64,000 bases of DNA, from contig NC_009831.1 of NCBI RefSeq assembly GCF_000018025.1, positions 2,480,001 to 2,544,000 on the forward strand, in the 5' to 3' direction. Below, piece after piece: positions 18,919 through 28,025 of this stretch. Every line of letters starts with the position of its first letter. The first letter of the stretch is position 1. Both the position numbers and the translations under genes were made by a program. Below the pieces are notes generated by a model that did no database searches, was not told where the DNA came from, and saw nothing but the letters and a program-made list of their open reading frames with translations. The DNA comes from Shewanella sediminis HAW-EB3. GTDB taxonomy: Bacteria > Pseudomonadota > Gammaproteobacteria > Enterobacterales > Shewanellaceae.

Positions 18919-19740
18919 TTGAAACTAATCACATTTGTTTTTGTTTTTCTATGTAGTACGCCGTTATTGGCCGATACCGTCTTTGAGATCCCAAGAAGTA
19001 CAGTTGTTGAATTACAAGAGACTAAGACTGAAAGAGTTTATCCGCTGTTTATCAAGTTACCACGATCCTATTATTCAGAAGTTAAGCGAAAGTATCCGGT
19101 TATCTATTTAACCGATGCCTGGTACAGTTTTCAAATCGTTTCCGGAGCGACTCGTTTTCCGATGAATAGTGGTGTAATGGAAGAGGCCATTATTGTCGGA
19201 ATTTCATACGCTAAAGGTTCAAGGGGATCTGCGAGTCGAATACGAGATTACACACCGATAAAAGCCGATAGCTGGAAACTTGAAACGGGTAATGCCGATG
19301 GGCATATATCGTTCTTTAAAAATACAGTTTTCCCTCACATTGAGAGTCATTATAGAGCAAGCTCAACACAGAGGACATTTGTCGGTAACTCTCTGGGTGG
19401 TTTGCTTGGAACCTATATTCTATTTACACAACCTGATATGTTTTCAAGTTACATTATTGGCAGCCCCTCGCTCTGGTATAACGATAGTTACCTATTGTCA
19501 GAGTCAGTAAAAACGCCCGCTAGCCCAGTTCGGTTATATTTGTCTGTAGGCAGTCTGGAGAGGCCTGAATACGGTCAAAACCAAGACTTGGTTGCCGGGG
19601 CCAACGCCTTGGCAGATAAGCTTAAAGATCATAAGTATCCAAATCTTGACCTGAAATTTTCAGTTATCGAAGGTGCCAGGCATGCTACTGCTTTTCCTAC
19701 TACTGTGATTCAAGGATTGGATTGGTTATACGGCAAATGA
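18919..19740 (+). CDS. Secreted alpha/beta-hydrolase esterase (esterase D/IroE-like)
   Basis: 273-aa exported hydrolase. The nucleophile elbow is GNSLGG (Ser about residue 157) and the catalytic His lies in GARHATAF near the C-terminus, as in the putative esterase/IroE/Fes group. The TTG at 18919 is chosen over ATG 18889 because AAAGGA is 6 nt upstream and translation then begins with a clean signal peptide (MKLITFVFVFLCSTPLLA). A periplasmic location is expected. The substrate is unknown; siderophore hydrolysis is possible but no iron genes are nearby. Confidence 0.82.
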   Translation: MKLITFVFVFLCSTPLLADTVFEIPRSTVVELQETKTERVYPLFIKLPRSYYSEVKRKYPVIYLTDAWYSFQIVSGATRFPMNSGVMEEAIIVGISYAKGSRGSASRIRDYTPIKADSWKLETGNADGHISFFKNTVFPHIESHYRASSTQRTFVGNSLGGLLGTYILFTQPDMFSSYIIGSPSLWYNDSYLLSESVKTPASPVRLYLSVGSLERPEYGQNQDLVAGANALADKLKDHKYPNLDLKFSVIEGARHATAFPTTVIQGLDWLYGK

Positions 19741-19848
19741 TGAACAGCTTATATGGAGCTATGGCTAGGCACTTGATTAGATCTCGACCAGAGTTTAACT
19801 AAGCGCCGAAAGGAGGCATGTTTAATTCTCCCTTAGTTAATAAAAGCG

Positions 19849-21222
19849 TTACTGCCAAAATAACCAGACAAAGGTGGATAGGGTCACGATACAGATAAGA
19901 TTAAGAATAACCCCCACTCTCATCATCTCTCGCTGTTTGATATGACCTGAGCCAAATACTATCGCGTTCGGCGGCGTGGCGACCGGTAGCATAAAGGCAC
20001 ATGAGGCACTGATACCTATCAGTGCCGACAGGATCACAGGTGATACCCCCAGCACTTCCGCTATTGAGGCAAATATAGGGACTAATAGTGCCGTACTTGC
20101 GGTGTTGCTGGCAAATTCTGTCAGGAAAACGACAAAGGTCACTACCATTAAAAGGATCACAAACAGATCAGCCTGCTGCAGGTATTCACTTAAGCTTTGG
20201 GCCAGAAATACACTGGTGCCGGTCTCTTTTAGTACATTACTGAGGCAGATCCCTCCACCAAATAGCAGTAATACTCCCCAGTCTGTCGTGTTATCTATGT
20301 CTTGCCATTTTACGACTCTGGCAAGGCTCAGCATGATGATAGCAAAGAGGGCGACCAGACTATCAAATCTGCTATAGCCACCAAGGTAGGCATTGAGTGG
20401 CTTACTGAATATCCACAAAGTTACGGTTATGCCGAAGATGATAAAAGTGATAATTTTTGCACTGCTCCATTTGACCTGTTCACGGGGAATGTTGAAGGTG
20501 TGACGAAGATTTGGCTTTAACATCAGGTAAAGCAGGCTGACTGCGATAGGGAGCAGAATCAAAGTTATCGGTAAGCCCAGCATCATCCACTCGGTGAAAC
20601 TCAGTCCAACCTCGGCAGCGGCGATTGCATTGGGTGGACTGCCAACGATAGTGGCAATTCCACCGATACTGGCACAATAAGCGATTCCCAGCAGTACAAA
20701 AACATAGGTGTTATGATCACTCTTGTCATCGACTTTAGCGAGAATACCCAGCACTAATGGCAACATCATAGCCGTTGTCGCCGTGTTACTGATCCACATA
20801 GAGAGAATGGCTGTCACTGCGAATAGCATCATGACTGCAATATTCATCTGTCCGTTTGCGAGTTGCAGCACTTTGTCGGCTATGACTTTATCTAATCGCT
20901 GTCGGTGCAGGGCGGCTGCAAGAGCAAAGCCGCCAAGAAACAGGAATATGATGGGGTTGGCGAAGTTGCTAAGGGCCTGAGGAGTGTCTAGGACACCGAG
21001 TCCCGCAGCAAGCAGAGGAACGAATATGGCGGTGATCGATACGTGAATGGCCTCAGTCAGCCATAATATGGCAATAAAGGTGAGCAGGCTGAGACCTATC
21101 ACTATATCGTCTTGAAATGGCAGTGTATTTAACATGACCAAAAACAGGAGTGCATCGACAAGAAAGATCAAACTCTTGCGGTGTAACAACCAATCTTTTA
21201 TGGCGAGAGAGAGACTATTCAT
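19849..21222 (-). CDS. SLC13/DASS-family sodium-coupled anion symporter
   Basis: 457-aa inner-membrane transporter with about 11-12 helices. Both SNT-type Na+/substrate motifs are present: [12 protein letters not shown] in the first half and [13 protein letters not shown] in the second. Pro-rich GSPPNAIA and [13 protein letters not shown] loops also match the DASS family. It likely imports dicarboxylates, citrate or sulfate; the substrate cannot be fixed from sequence. It is a single gene on the minus strand, divergent from psrA across a 746-bp gap that carries the second MITE. Confidence 0.88.
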   Translation of the reverse strand: MNSLSLAIKDWLLHRKSLIFLVDALLFLVMLNTLPFQDDIVIGLSLLTFIAILWLTEAIHVSITAIFVPLLAAGLGVLDTPQALSNFANPIIFLFLGGFALAAALHRQRLDKVIADKVLQLANGQMNIAVMMLFAVTAILSMWISNTATTAMMLPLVLGILAKVDDKSDHNTYVFVLLGIAYCASIGGIATIVGSPPNAIAAAEVGLSFTEWMMLGLPITLILLPIAVSLLYLMLKPNLRHTFNIPREQVKWSSAKIITFIIFGITVTLWIFSKPLNAYLGGYSRFDSLVALFAIIMLSLARVVKWQDIDNTTDWGVLLLFGGGICLSNVLKETGTSVFLAQSLSEYLQQADLFVILLMVVTFVVFLTEFASNTASTALLVPIFASIAEVLGVSPVILSALIGISASCAFMLPVATPPNAIVFGSGHIKQREMMRVGVILNLICIVTLSTFVWLFWQ

Positions 21223-21472
21223 ATGCTTTCCTTAGCACCGGTCTTTTCTTTGGCTAATGACCTACGTGAGAGAAGCTCATAGGGTCGTCTGTATAGATTT
21301 TACGGATAGTACTATTATTGCACAGTTGAGCGTTTTTACTGGTAATTTAATAGACATAAAACAGTTGGTTAAAATAAATAATTAACGAGGGCAGAGATTC
21401 GGTAGGCGTTGATTGTTATATCCGTTTACGCTCTGTCGTCTATCAGTCATTTACCTCATGGCAAAGCCAATA

Positions 21473-21737
21473 ATACCAATCGGTATAAGAAAGTGGTCAA
21501 CTCAGAGTTATTTTTGGCTGCATAATTCAAGGCGAAGGAGTGAGGGAATGGTGATCCCTTTTGAACTCATTCAACACGGAAGTAGGCAGCCAAAAACACT
21601 CCTGAAAGGCGAGTTTTAGCACTTGTGATACGGCGTTAACGAGCTTAAACGTAGAATAACTATGTTCCTCACTCGTTGCCTTGCCTCACAAACGCTAAAC
21701 TATCGCTGAGTGACCACACCTTTATACCGATTGGTAT
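21473..21737. mobile_element. 265-bp MITE-like element, copy 2
   Basis: Same element as at 4568-4832, in inverted orientation and of identical length. The perfect 16-bp terminal repeats here read ATACCAATCGGTATAA, one base different from copy 1. The interior matches copy 1 closely over its full length. It has no coding capacity. The rest of the 21223-21968 gap holds the divergent promoters of the SLC13 gene and psrA and nothing else recognised. Confidence 0.9.
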
Positions 21738-21903
21738 AGGTCCACTGCTTGACTCAGAAATGGTTAAAAATGTTAATCTCATATGGAAAGGTTCTATCTG
21801 GGCGAACATGTGTAAACTTCTGTGAGTTTCAAACGATAGTCGCATTAATACCTGACTTTCTATGAAATAGTACACATAGAGTGCAATTGATAGCTAATTT
21901 CAT

Positions 21904-21947
21904 TTGACAAAAAGTGAACCAATGTTTAATTTAAACGGGTGTTTAAA
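21904..21947 (+). promoter_or_regulatory. psrA promoter with PsrA-type operator
   Basis: TTGACA at 21904-21909 is followed 17 nt later by a weak -10 (TAATTT). The palindrome TTTAAACGGGTGTTTAAA at 21930-21947 has perfect 7-bp arms and a 4-nt spacer. It fits the described PsrA site (AAAC-N4-GTTT core) and overlaps the promoter, as expected for autorepression. Confidence 0.7.
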
Positions 21948-21968
21948 ATAGAGTGATAAGGTCACGGA

Positions 21969-22604
21969 ATGGCAAATAGATCCGATACTAAAACAAGAAT
22001 ACTGGATGCTGCAGAAAAGTTATTTGCAGAAAGAGGCTTTTCTGAAACCTCATTACGTCTGATTACCAGTAAAGCCGAGGTCAATTTGGCTTCAGTTAAT
22101 TACCATTTTGGTTCAAAAAAAGAGTTGATACGTGCCGTATTGGCCCGGTATCTCGATGTCTTTATGCCGGTTGCTTCGGCCGAAATCGTCAGACTGCAGG
22201 CATCGGATAAAAATGCCTCACTCAATGATATCTTTTCTATCTTAGTTGAGCCTCTTCTGGATCTGAATAAAGTAAGAGCCGAAGGTACAAGCACCTTCTT
22301 GCAGCTTTTGGGCCGTGGCTACATTGAGAGTCAGGGCCATCTGCGCTGGTTTATCACGACTCATTATGGCGAACATTTAGATCAGTTCGTGAAAGCGGTT
22401 GCCGCAAGCGCACCCCATATTCCCCCCGCTGAGATGTTTTGGCGTTTACACTTTACCTTAGGTACGGTCGTATTCACTATGGCTTCGGCAGATGCTCTGA
22501 TTGAGATAGCCGGAGCCGATTTTGGTGAGCAAAACAATATAGAAACGGTTATTCGTAAAGTGATCCCATACCTCTCTGCCGGTGTGTCAGTTCCTGTTAA
22601 TTAA
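21969..22604 (+). CDS. psrA: TetR/AcrR regulator, likely PsrA (fatty acid metabolism)
   Basis: 211-aa TetR-family repressor with an N-terminal helix-turn-helix (about 8-54: TKTRILDAAEKLF then NLASVNYHFGSKKELI) and a C-terminal ligand domain. It sits 23 nt upstream of fadE and behind a palindrome of the PsrA type. PsrA is known to repress beta-oxidation genes until long-chain fatty acids bind. The assignment rests on the operator, gene order and family rather than on any comparison I could run. Confidence 0.75.
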   Translation: MANRSDTKTRILDAAEKLFAERGFSETSLRLITSKAEVNLASVNYHFGSKKELIRAVLARYLDVFMPVASAEIVRLQASDKNASLNDIFSILVEPLLDLNKVRAEGTSTFLQLLGRGYIESQGHLRWFITTHYGEHLDQFVKAVAASAPHIPPAEMFWRLHFTLGTVVFTMASADALIEIAGADFGEQNNIETVIRKVIPYLSAGVSVPVN

Positions 22605-22627
22605 GGCGCAAAACAAAAGGTAATACT

Positions 22628-24904
22628 ATGACTCTACTCATACTTGCACTACTCGTAATCATTGTGCTTTTTGGTGTCAAAAACATCAGGATGCAGTTTA
22701 TCACTCGTCCGATTTTTTCATTTTTTAAGAAGTTACTTCCGCCTTTGTCCGATACAGAAAAAGAGGCGATGGAAGCCGGCGATGTTTGGTGGGAAGGTGA
22801 ACTTTTCAGGGGTAAGCCTAACTGGGAAACACTACATAGCTACGGTAAGCCTAAGCTGACCAATGAGGAACAAGATTTTATCGACAATCAGGTCATGACG
22901 GCACTGACCATGATTGATGATTTCGATATTGTTCACAACCGTAAAGACCTGCCACCAGAGCTTTGGGAATACTTTAAGAAAGAAGGCTTCTTTGCTCTTA
23001 TCATCCCAAAGCAATATGGAGGTAAGGCATTCTCGGCTTATGCTAACTCAACTATTGTTGCTAAATTAGCCAGCCGAAGTGTAAGTGCGGCCGTGACGGT
23101 AATGGTGCCTAATTCTTTAGGACCGGGCGAACTTCTTACCCATTATGGTACACAAGAGCAGCGCGAAAATTGGTTACCTAAACTCGCCTCTGGTGAAGCG
23201 GTGCCTTGCTTTGCATTAACGGGTCCCGAAGCGGGCTCTGATGCTGGCGCGATTCCGGATGAAGGCATCGTCTGTCGACAGGAGTTTGAAGGTGAAGAGG
23301 TATTAGGATTAAAACTTAACTGGGATAAGCGTTACATTACGCTGGCGCCGGTTGCTACAGTATTGGGGCTCGCCTTTCAAATGCGCGATCCCGACGGCCT
23401 ACTGGGTGATAAAGAAGCCCTTGGTATCACATGTGCCCTGATCCCAACGGATCATCCGGGTGTGAAAGTGGGTCAGCGACATAACCCACTGGGCATGGCA
23501 TTTATGAATGGCACCACATACGGAGAAGATGTCTTTATCCCGCTGGATTGGATCATCGGTGGTCCACAATACGCGGGCAGAGGTTGGAGAATGCTGGTTG
23601 AGTGTCTCTCTGCCGGCCGAGGGATCTCATTGCCTGCACTGGCAACGGCTTGCGGTCACACAGCCACTAAGACCACTACCGCCTACAGCTATGTACGTCA
23701 TCAATTTGGTTTATCAATTGGTCAGTTTGAAGGTGTTCAAGAGGCATTGGCCAGAATCGTTGCCAATACTTATCAGCTTGAAGCGGCAAGGCGTCTGACG
23801 ACTACAGGTATTGACCTGAAGGTGAAGCCATCGGTTGTCACTGCGATCGCAAAGTATCATATGACAGAGATGAGCCGTGATGTGCTTAATGATGCGATGG
23901 ATATTCAGTCAGGCAAAGGGATCCAACTTGGACCGAAAAACTATTTAGGTCATCCTTATATGGCCAACCCTATTTCGATTACGGTCGAAGGGGCAAATAT
24001 TTTGACCCGCAGTTTGATGATCTTTGGCCAGGGCGCGACACGTTGTCACCCTTATGTACTTGCTGAGATGGAAACTGCCGCCATGGAAGATTCCAGCGCG
24101 GCATTGGAAAGGTTTGATTCTCTACTGTTAGGCCATATTGGCTACGGTGCCCGAAATGCGTTTAGTTCGCTATTTTGCGCATTAACCGGCAGCCGATTCA
24201 ATCAATCGCCGGTTAGCGGTGAAACACAGCAATATTATAAGGATATGACCAGGCTTTCGTCGGGTCTGGCCTTCATCACAGATCTTTCTATGTTGATCAT
24301 GGGCGGTGACCTTAAGCGCAAAGAGATGTTGTCAGCAAGATTGGGTGATGTGCTCAGCGAATTATACTTAGGTTCTGCGACCTTAAAGCTGTTCGAAGAT
24401 AATGGCCGTCAGCAAGATGATCTCCCTGCCGTACGATTTGTGATGGCAACCCGATTACAGAAAGCGGCAAAAGCCTTGGATGGTGCGTTGCGTAACTTCC
24501 CGAATCGCCCTGTTGCTTGGGTAATGAGAGCCTTGATTTTCCCTATAGGTAATCATTTTAATGGTCCTACGGATAAAATGACGACAGATTTAGCTAAGGG
24601 AATGTTGCAACCTGGACCTGCCAGAGACAGGCTTACATTCCTTTGTCCCGAGTTTGACGGTGATAAAGGTGGTATTGCCGAGGTTGAAGATGCATTTCTT
24701 GCTCAATTTGAATGCCGCAACACTTATAAGAAGATCAAAAAAGCTCAGCGTGCGGGAACCTTACCTAAGAAAATGAGCAACATGGCACTCTTTGAGATGG
24801 CTCTTGAGGTATCAATCATCAATAAAGGTGAGTTTGAAGCTATTATGAACGCAGACAAATTACGTTTAATCGCGATTCATGTTGATGAGTTTGAAACGCT
24901 GTAA
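22628..24904 (+). CDS. fadE: Acyl-CoA dehydrogenase FadE
   Basis: 758-aa flavoenzyme of the FadE (YafH) type, which makes the first double bond in beta-oxidation. A short N-terminal hydrophobic segment (LLILALLVIIVLFGV) may anchor it to the membrane. The acyl-CoA dehydrogenase core spans about 80-480 (CFALTGPEAGSDAG, GRGISLPALATACG), followed by the FadE-specific C-terminal domain of about 280 residues. E. coli FadE is 814 aa, so the length is plausible. It is co-transcribed with psrA. Confidence 0.95.
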   Translation: MTLLILALLVIIVLFGVKNIRMQFITRPIFSFFKKLLPPLSDTEKEAMEAGDVWWEGELFRGKPNWETLHSYGKPKLTNEEQDFIDNQVMTALTMIDDFDIVHNRKDLPPELWEYFKKEGFFALIIPKQYGGKAFSAYANSTIVAKLASRSVSAAVTVMVPNSLGPGELLTHYGTQEQRENWLPKLASGEAVPCFALTGPEAGSDAGAIPDEGIVCRQEFEGEEVLGLKLNWDKRYITLAPVATVLGLAFQMRDPDGLLGDKEALGITCALIPTDHPGVKVGQRHNPLGMAFMNGTTYGEDVFIPLDWIIGGPQYAGRGWRMLVECLSAGRGISLPALATACGHTATKTTTAYSYVRHQFGLSIGQFEGVQEALARIVANTYQLEAARRLTTTGIDLKVKPSVVTAIAKYHMTEMSRDVLNDAMDIQSGKGIQLGPKNYLGHPYMANPISITVEGANILTRSLMIFGQGATRCHPYVLAEMETAAMEDSSAALERFDSLLLGHIGYGARNAFSSLFCALTGSRFNQSPVSGETQQYYKDMTRLSSGLAFITDLSMLIMGGDLKRKEMLSARLGDVLSELYLGSATLKLFEDNGRQQDDLPAVRFVMATRLQKAAKALDGALRNFPNRPVAWVMRALIFPIGNHFNGPTDKMTTDLAKGMLQPGPARDRLTFLCPEFDGDKGGIAEVEDAFLAQFECRNTYKKIKKAQRAGTLPKKMSNMALFEMALEVSIINKGEFEAIMNADKLRLIAIHVDEFETL

Positions 24905-24950
24905 CAGTTAAGCTAAAACAATAATGTTATAGCACACAGACTAGATTGAG

Positions 24951-24978
24951 AAAGGTACCCGTTGGGTACCTTTTTTTT
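24951..24978 (+). terminator. fadE terminator
   Basis: AAAGGTACCC / GGGTACCTTT stem with loop GTT and a run of eight T. This is a strong Rho-independent terminator 46 nt after the fadE stop. Confidence 0.9.
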
Positions 24979-24989
24979 ATCTGTATTTA

Positions 24990-25005
24990 ATACCGAACGG
25001 TATAA
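24990..25005. repeat. Solo MITE-terminus-like sequence
   Basis: ATACCGAACGGTATAA matches 14 of 16 bases of the MITE terminal repeat in copy 2. No partner repeat or interior is visible nearby. It may be a relic or chance; it is itself partly palindromic. The rest of the 24905-25237 gap holds only the two terminators. Confidence 0.35.
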
Positions 25006-25194
25006 CTGGAACTGACTGAAATAGGTCAAGAGATGGTATCGACACCTACTAAAAAAGCAGATTCATATGCCAGTTTGTTAATAGTGGCTGAAATGTAAGG
25101 ATTATGCTTGAGCTTGAGCAAGGGGCTGGCTAACGGTGATGGTTCTGTGTCGGGATAAAAGCGTAATTGATGCCTGGGTTAAGCAGGCAAAAAA

Positions 25195-25218
25195 AAAGGT
25201 ACGCCTGAGCGTACCTTT
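25195..25218 (-). terminator. pykA terminator
   Basis: AAAGGTACGC / GCGTACCTTT stem with loop CTGA. On the minus strand it is followed by a T-rich tract (complement of a nine-A run at 25189-25197). Confidence 0.85.
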
Positions 25219-25237
25219 CTTAGAATGAATATCGAAA

Positions 25238-26677
25238 TTAAGCGACGATTAATACTTTACAAGTATTTGTTCCGCCGATAGTTTCCATAGTGTCACCCTT
25301 AGTCATCAAGACCATATCACCACTCTTCAGGTAACCCGCTTGAGATAGTGATTCTAATGCTTTTGAGGCAAGCTCTTCAGCACCGAACTGCGTAGAATCA
25401 AAATGTACAGGCTGAACACCACGGTAAAGCGCCATTTTAGCCAGAGTCACGTCATGACGAGACAAAGCAAAGATAGGCAGTGCTGAACTGATGCGTGACA
25501 TTAACTGTGGTGTAGCACCAGATTCAGTCAAGGCAACAATCGCTTTAACACTTTTCAAGTGGTTAGCTGCATACATAGTTGAAAGTGCAATTGTCTCTTC
25601 AGCAGTAACAAAACTTTCATCTAGTCTGTGCTTAGATACTTGTACACTAGGATGCTCTTCAGCACCAAGACAAACACCTGACATGGCCTGTACAGTTTCT
25701 TCAGGGAAGTCACCGGCAGCGGTTTCGGCTGAAAGCATTACAGCGTCAGTACCATCGAGTACTGCGTTTGCAACGTCCATAACTTCTGCACGAGTAGGCA
25801 TCGGGCTTGTTATCATAGACTCCATCATCTGCGTTGCAGTGATGACACTCTTGTTGAGTTGACGTGAGCGACTGATCAGTTTCTTCTGAACAGCAACTAA
25901 CGCTGGGTCGCCGATTTCAACACCTAAGTCACCACGGGCAACCATGACAACATCAGAAGCACGGATCACATCATCCATTGCTTCGTCAGTCGCAACGGCT
26001 TCTGCTCTTTCTACTTTAGCAACGATTAGTGCATTGCTTCCCGCTTGTTGAGCAAGCTCACGTGCATAGTCAAGATCTGCACCACTGCGAGGGAAAGAGA
26101 CGGCTAAGTAGTCGACCTGAATTTCAGCGGCAGTGACGATGTCACGCTTATCTTTTTCAGTCAATGCAGCAGCCGATAAGCCACCACCTTGCTTGTTGAT
26201 GCCCTTGTTGTTAGACAGAGGTCCGGCAACAGTAACTGTAGTGTGGACTTTATTACCGTCTACACTTTCAACTCTTAGTTGTACGCGACCGTCATCCAGC
26301 ATAAGGATATCACCGATGCTTACATCATTCGGTAACTCTTTATAGTCAATACCAACCTGGTTCTCATCGCCTTCACCTTTCTGAAGATCAGCATCTAAGA
26401 TAAAGCTTCGACCTAGGTCTAGCTGAACTTTTTTGTTGTCTTTGAAAGTAGAAACACGAATTTTAGGACCCTGTAGATCACCTAAGATAGCAACATGAAC
26501 ACCAAGTTCTTTTGCTATATTGCGTGTATCGGTAGCACGCTTAAGGTGGTCTTCAGGAGAGCCGTGTGAGAAGTTTAGACGAACAACGTTAGCGCCGGCC
26601 TTGATAATGCGGCGTAGGTTGTCATCGCGATCGGTAGCTGGACCCAAAGTTGTTACGATTTTGGTTCTGCGGAACAT
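25238..26677 (-). CDS. pykA: Pyruvate kinase II
   Basis: 479-aa glycolytic enzyme making pyruvate and ATP from phosphoenolpyruvate. Family motifs include [22 protein letters not shown], the catalytic-loop AKVERAEAV and GDLGVEIG, and TATQMMESM. The length equals that of E. coli PykA, and the sequence is of the AMP-activated type rather than PykF. A HexR-like operator lies 60 nt upstream, linking it to the neighbouring hexR. Confidence 0.96.
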   Translation of the reverse strand: MFRRTKIVTTLGPATDRDDNLRRIIKAGANVVRLNFSHGSPEDHLKRATDTRNIAKELGVHVAILGDLQGPKIRVSTFKDNKKVQLDLGRSFILDADLQKGEGDENQVGIDYKELPNDVSIGDILMLDDGRVQLRVESVDGNKVHTTVTVAGPLSNNKGINKQGGGLSAAALTEKDKRDIVTAAEIQVDYLAVSFPRSGADLDYARELAQQAGSNALIVAKVERAEAVATDEAMDDVIRASDVVMVARGDLGVEIGDPALVAVQKKLISRSRQLNKSVITATQMMESMITSPMPTRAEVMDVANAVLDGTDAVMLSAETAAGDFPEETVQAMSGVCLGAEEHPSVQVSKHRLDESFVTAEETIALSTMYAANHLKSVKAIVALTESGATPQLMSRISSALPIFALSRHDVTLAKMALYRGVQPVHFDSTQFGAEELASKALESLSQAGYLKSGDMVLMTKGDTMETIGGTNTCKVLIVA

Positions 26678-26737
26678 GAGATACTCCGTTAAGTTTAAAA
26701 AAATTCTGACACTATATTAACAGACAATACCTACTTT

Positions 26738-26752
26738 TGTAGGAAAATTACA
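26738..26752 (-). promoter_or_regulatory. Predicted HexR operator upstream of pykA
   Basis: TGTAGGAAAATTACA has the TGTA-N7-TACA symmetry of the published HexR motif (TGTARTTWWAYTACA). It lies 61 bp upstream of the pykA start. HexR control of pykA in Shewanella is established knowledge; this particular site is my reading. Confidence 0.65.
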
Positions 26753-26861
26753 AACAAAATGATCTAGCGCAAGTTCTAATTTTTGTGAAGTGCCACTAAA
26801 TATTAGTCTAAATTTGGCAGTACGGTGAATGTTGTACTGCCAGAATGGAGTAGAAAGTCAA

Positions 26862-27716
26862 TTACAGTATGGGATCTTTATCAATTCTAGATTCCTTCAA
26901 TACCTCTTTAACTCGCTTCAGACTCTCTCTAAAGCGTGGTCCTCGTCGCAAGGTGAATCCGGTAGCTAACACATCGATAACCACTAATTGTGCCAGACGG
27001 GACGCCATAGGGAGGTACATGTCGGTATCTTCTGGTACTTCCATGGTGACGGGCAGGGTACATTCGCTAGATAGAGGCGAGTTTCTTGCCGTGAGACCAA
27101 TGACTGCAGCACCATTCTCGCGAGCAATACGGGCGATATCTATCATAGACTTAGTTCGGCCTGTATGGGAGATCAGTACGATAACGTCACCCTCACCACT
27201 ATTGATGCAGCTCATACGCTGCATTAAAACGTCATCGAAACAGATAACAGGTACATTGAAGCGGAAAAATTTATTTTGCGCATCATGGGCCACAGAAGCC
27301 GAGGCTCCAAGGCCGAAGAAAGAGATCTTCTTAGCTTGAGTCAATATATCAACGGCTTTATTTATCGCGGCGGTATCCATACTCTGACGAGCAGTATCGA
27401 GCGAAGCCATTGAAGATTCGAAGATTTTTGTCGTATAGGAATCAGGACTGTCATCTTCTTCTACATGTCGGCTGACATACGGCGTGCCATTAGCTAAGCT
27501 TTGAGCTCGATGAAGTTTAAAGTCAGGAAAGCCTTTAGTATCTAATCGTCGGCAGAAGCGATTGACGGTAGGTTCACTGACATCTGCCATCTTTGCCAAA
27601 GTGGCGATACTAGAGTGGATCGCCGTTTGGGGGGAGGCTAGAATAACCTCAGCAACTTTGCGCTCTGATTTACTAAAATGTGCAAGGCTTTTTTGAACCT
27701 TTTCAAGGGTATTCAT
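26862..27716 (-). CDS. hexR: HexR, RpiR-family regulator of central carbon metabolism
   Basis: 284-aa regulator with an N-terminal RpiR helix-turn-helix (about 1-77, ADVSEPTVNRFCRRL) and a C-terminal SIS sugar-phosphate domain (about 120-250, FFGLGASASVAHDAQ and LISHTGRTKS). In gammaproteobacteria HexR senses KDPG and controls zwf-edd-eda and glycolytic genes. It is divergent from zwf. The 309-bp gap holds a strong HexR-like site in front of zwf and a weaker one (11 of 15) at 27741-27755 next to hexR, consistent with autoregulation. Confidence 0.93.
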   Translation of the reverse strand: MNTLEKVQKSLAHFSKSERKVAEVILASPQTAIHSSIATLAKMADVSEPTVNRFCRRLDTKGFPDFKLHRAQSLANGTPYVSRHVEEDDSPDSYTTKIFESSMASLDTARQSMDTAAINKAVDILTQAKKISFFGLGASASVAHDAQNKFFRFNVPVICFDDVLMQRMSCINSGEGDVIVLISHTGRTKSMIDIARIARENGAAVIGLTARNSPLSSECTLPVTMEVPEDTDMYLPMASRLAQLVVIDVLATGFTLRRGPRFRESLKRVKEVLKESRIDKDPIL

Positions 27717-27948
27717 ATGCGTACGTCCACTCGAAAGTAATGTAATTATATTTATTCTTTTCCGTCATTTTAGAGAGTATCTAAAATTGAGAAACCCGGC
27801 CTTTATGGAGAATTATAATTCAGGCACTGGTAAAACTTTCTACTATATATAGTAATTTAATCACGAAAAGCATATCAGATTTTGTGTGTGAATGCCTAGG
27901 GTACTAAGTCCCGCTTTTTTGCAAAATTTAGATGCAATTAACAAATTC

Positions 27949-27963
27949 TGTTGTTATATTACA
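27949..27963 (+). promoter_or_regulatory. Predicted HexR operator upstream of zwf
   Basis: TGTTGTTATATTACA matches the published HexR motif at 14 of 15 positions. It contains a TATATT that could serve as a -10, so binding would block the zwf promoter. It lies 63 bp upstream of the chosen zwf ATG. Confidence 0.75.
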
Positions 27964-28025
27964 ACAAACATGTGAAATATTCATCGAATCGATGTGGCAC
28001 TGTGACAAAAGGAGATTTAGGAGCT

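Noticed and set aside
27951..28025. Longer N-terminus for Zwf
   Set aside because: It would begin inside the HexR operator and add residues not expected in Zwf; the ATG at 28026 gives the usual 490 aa.
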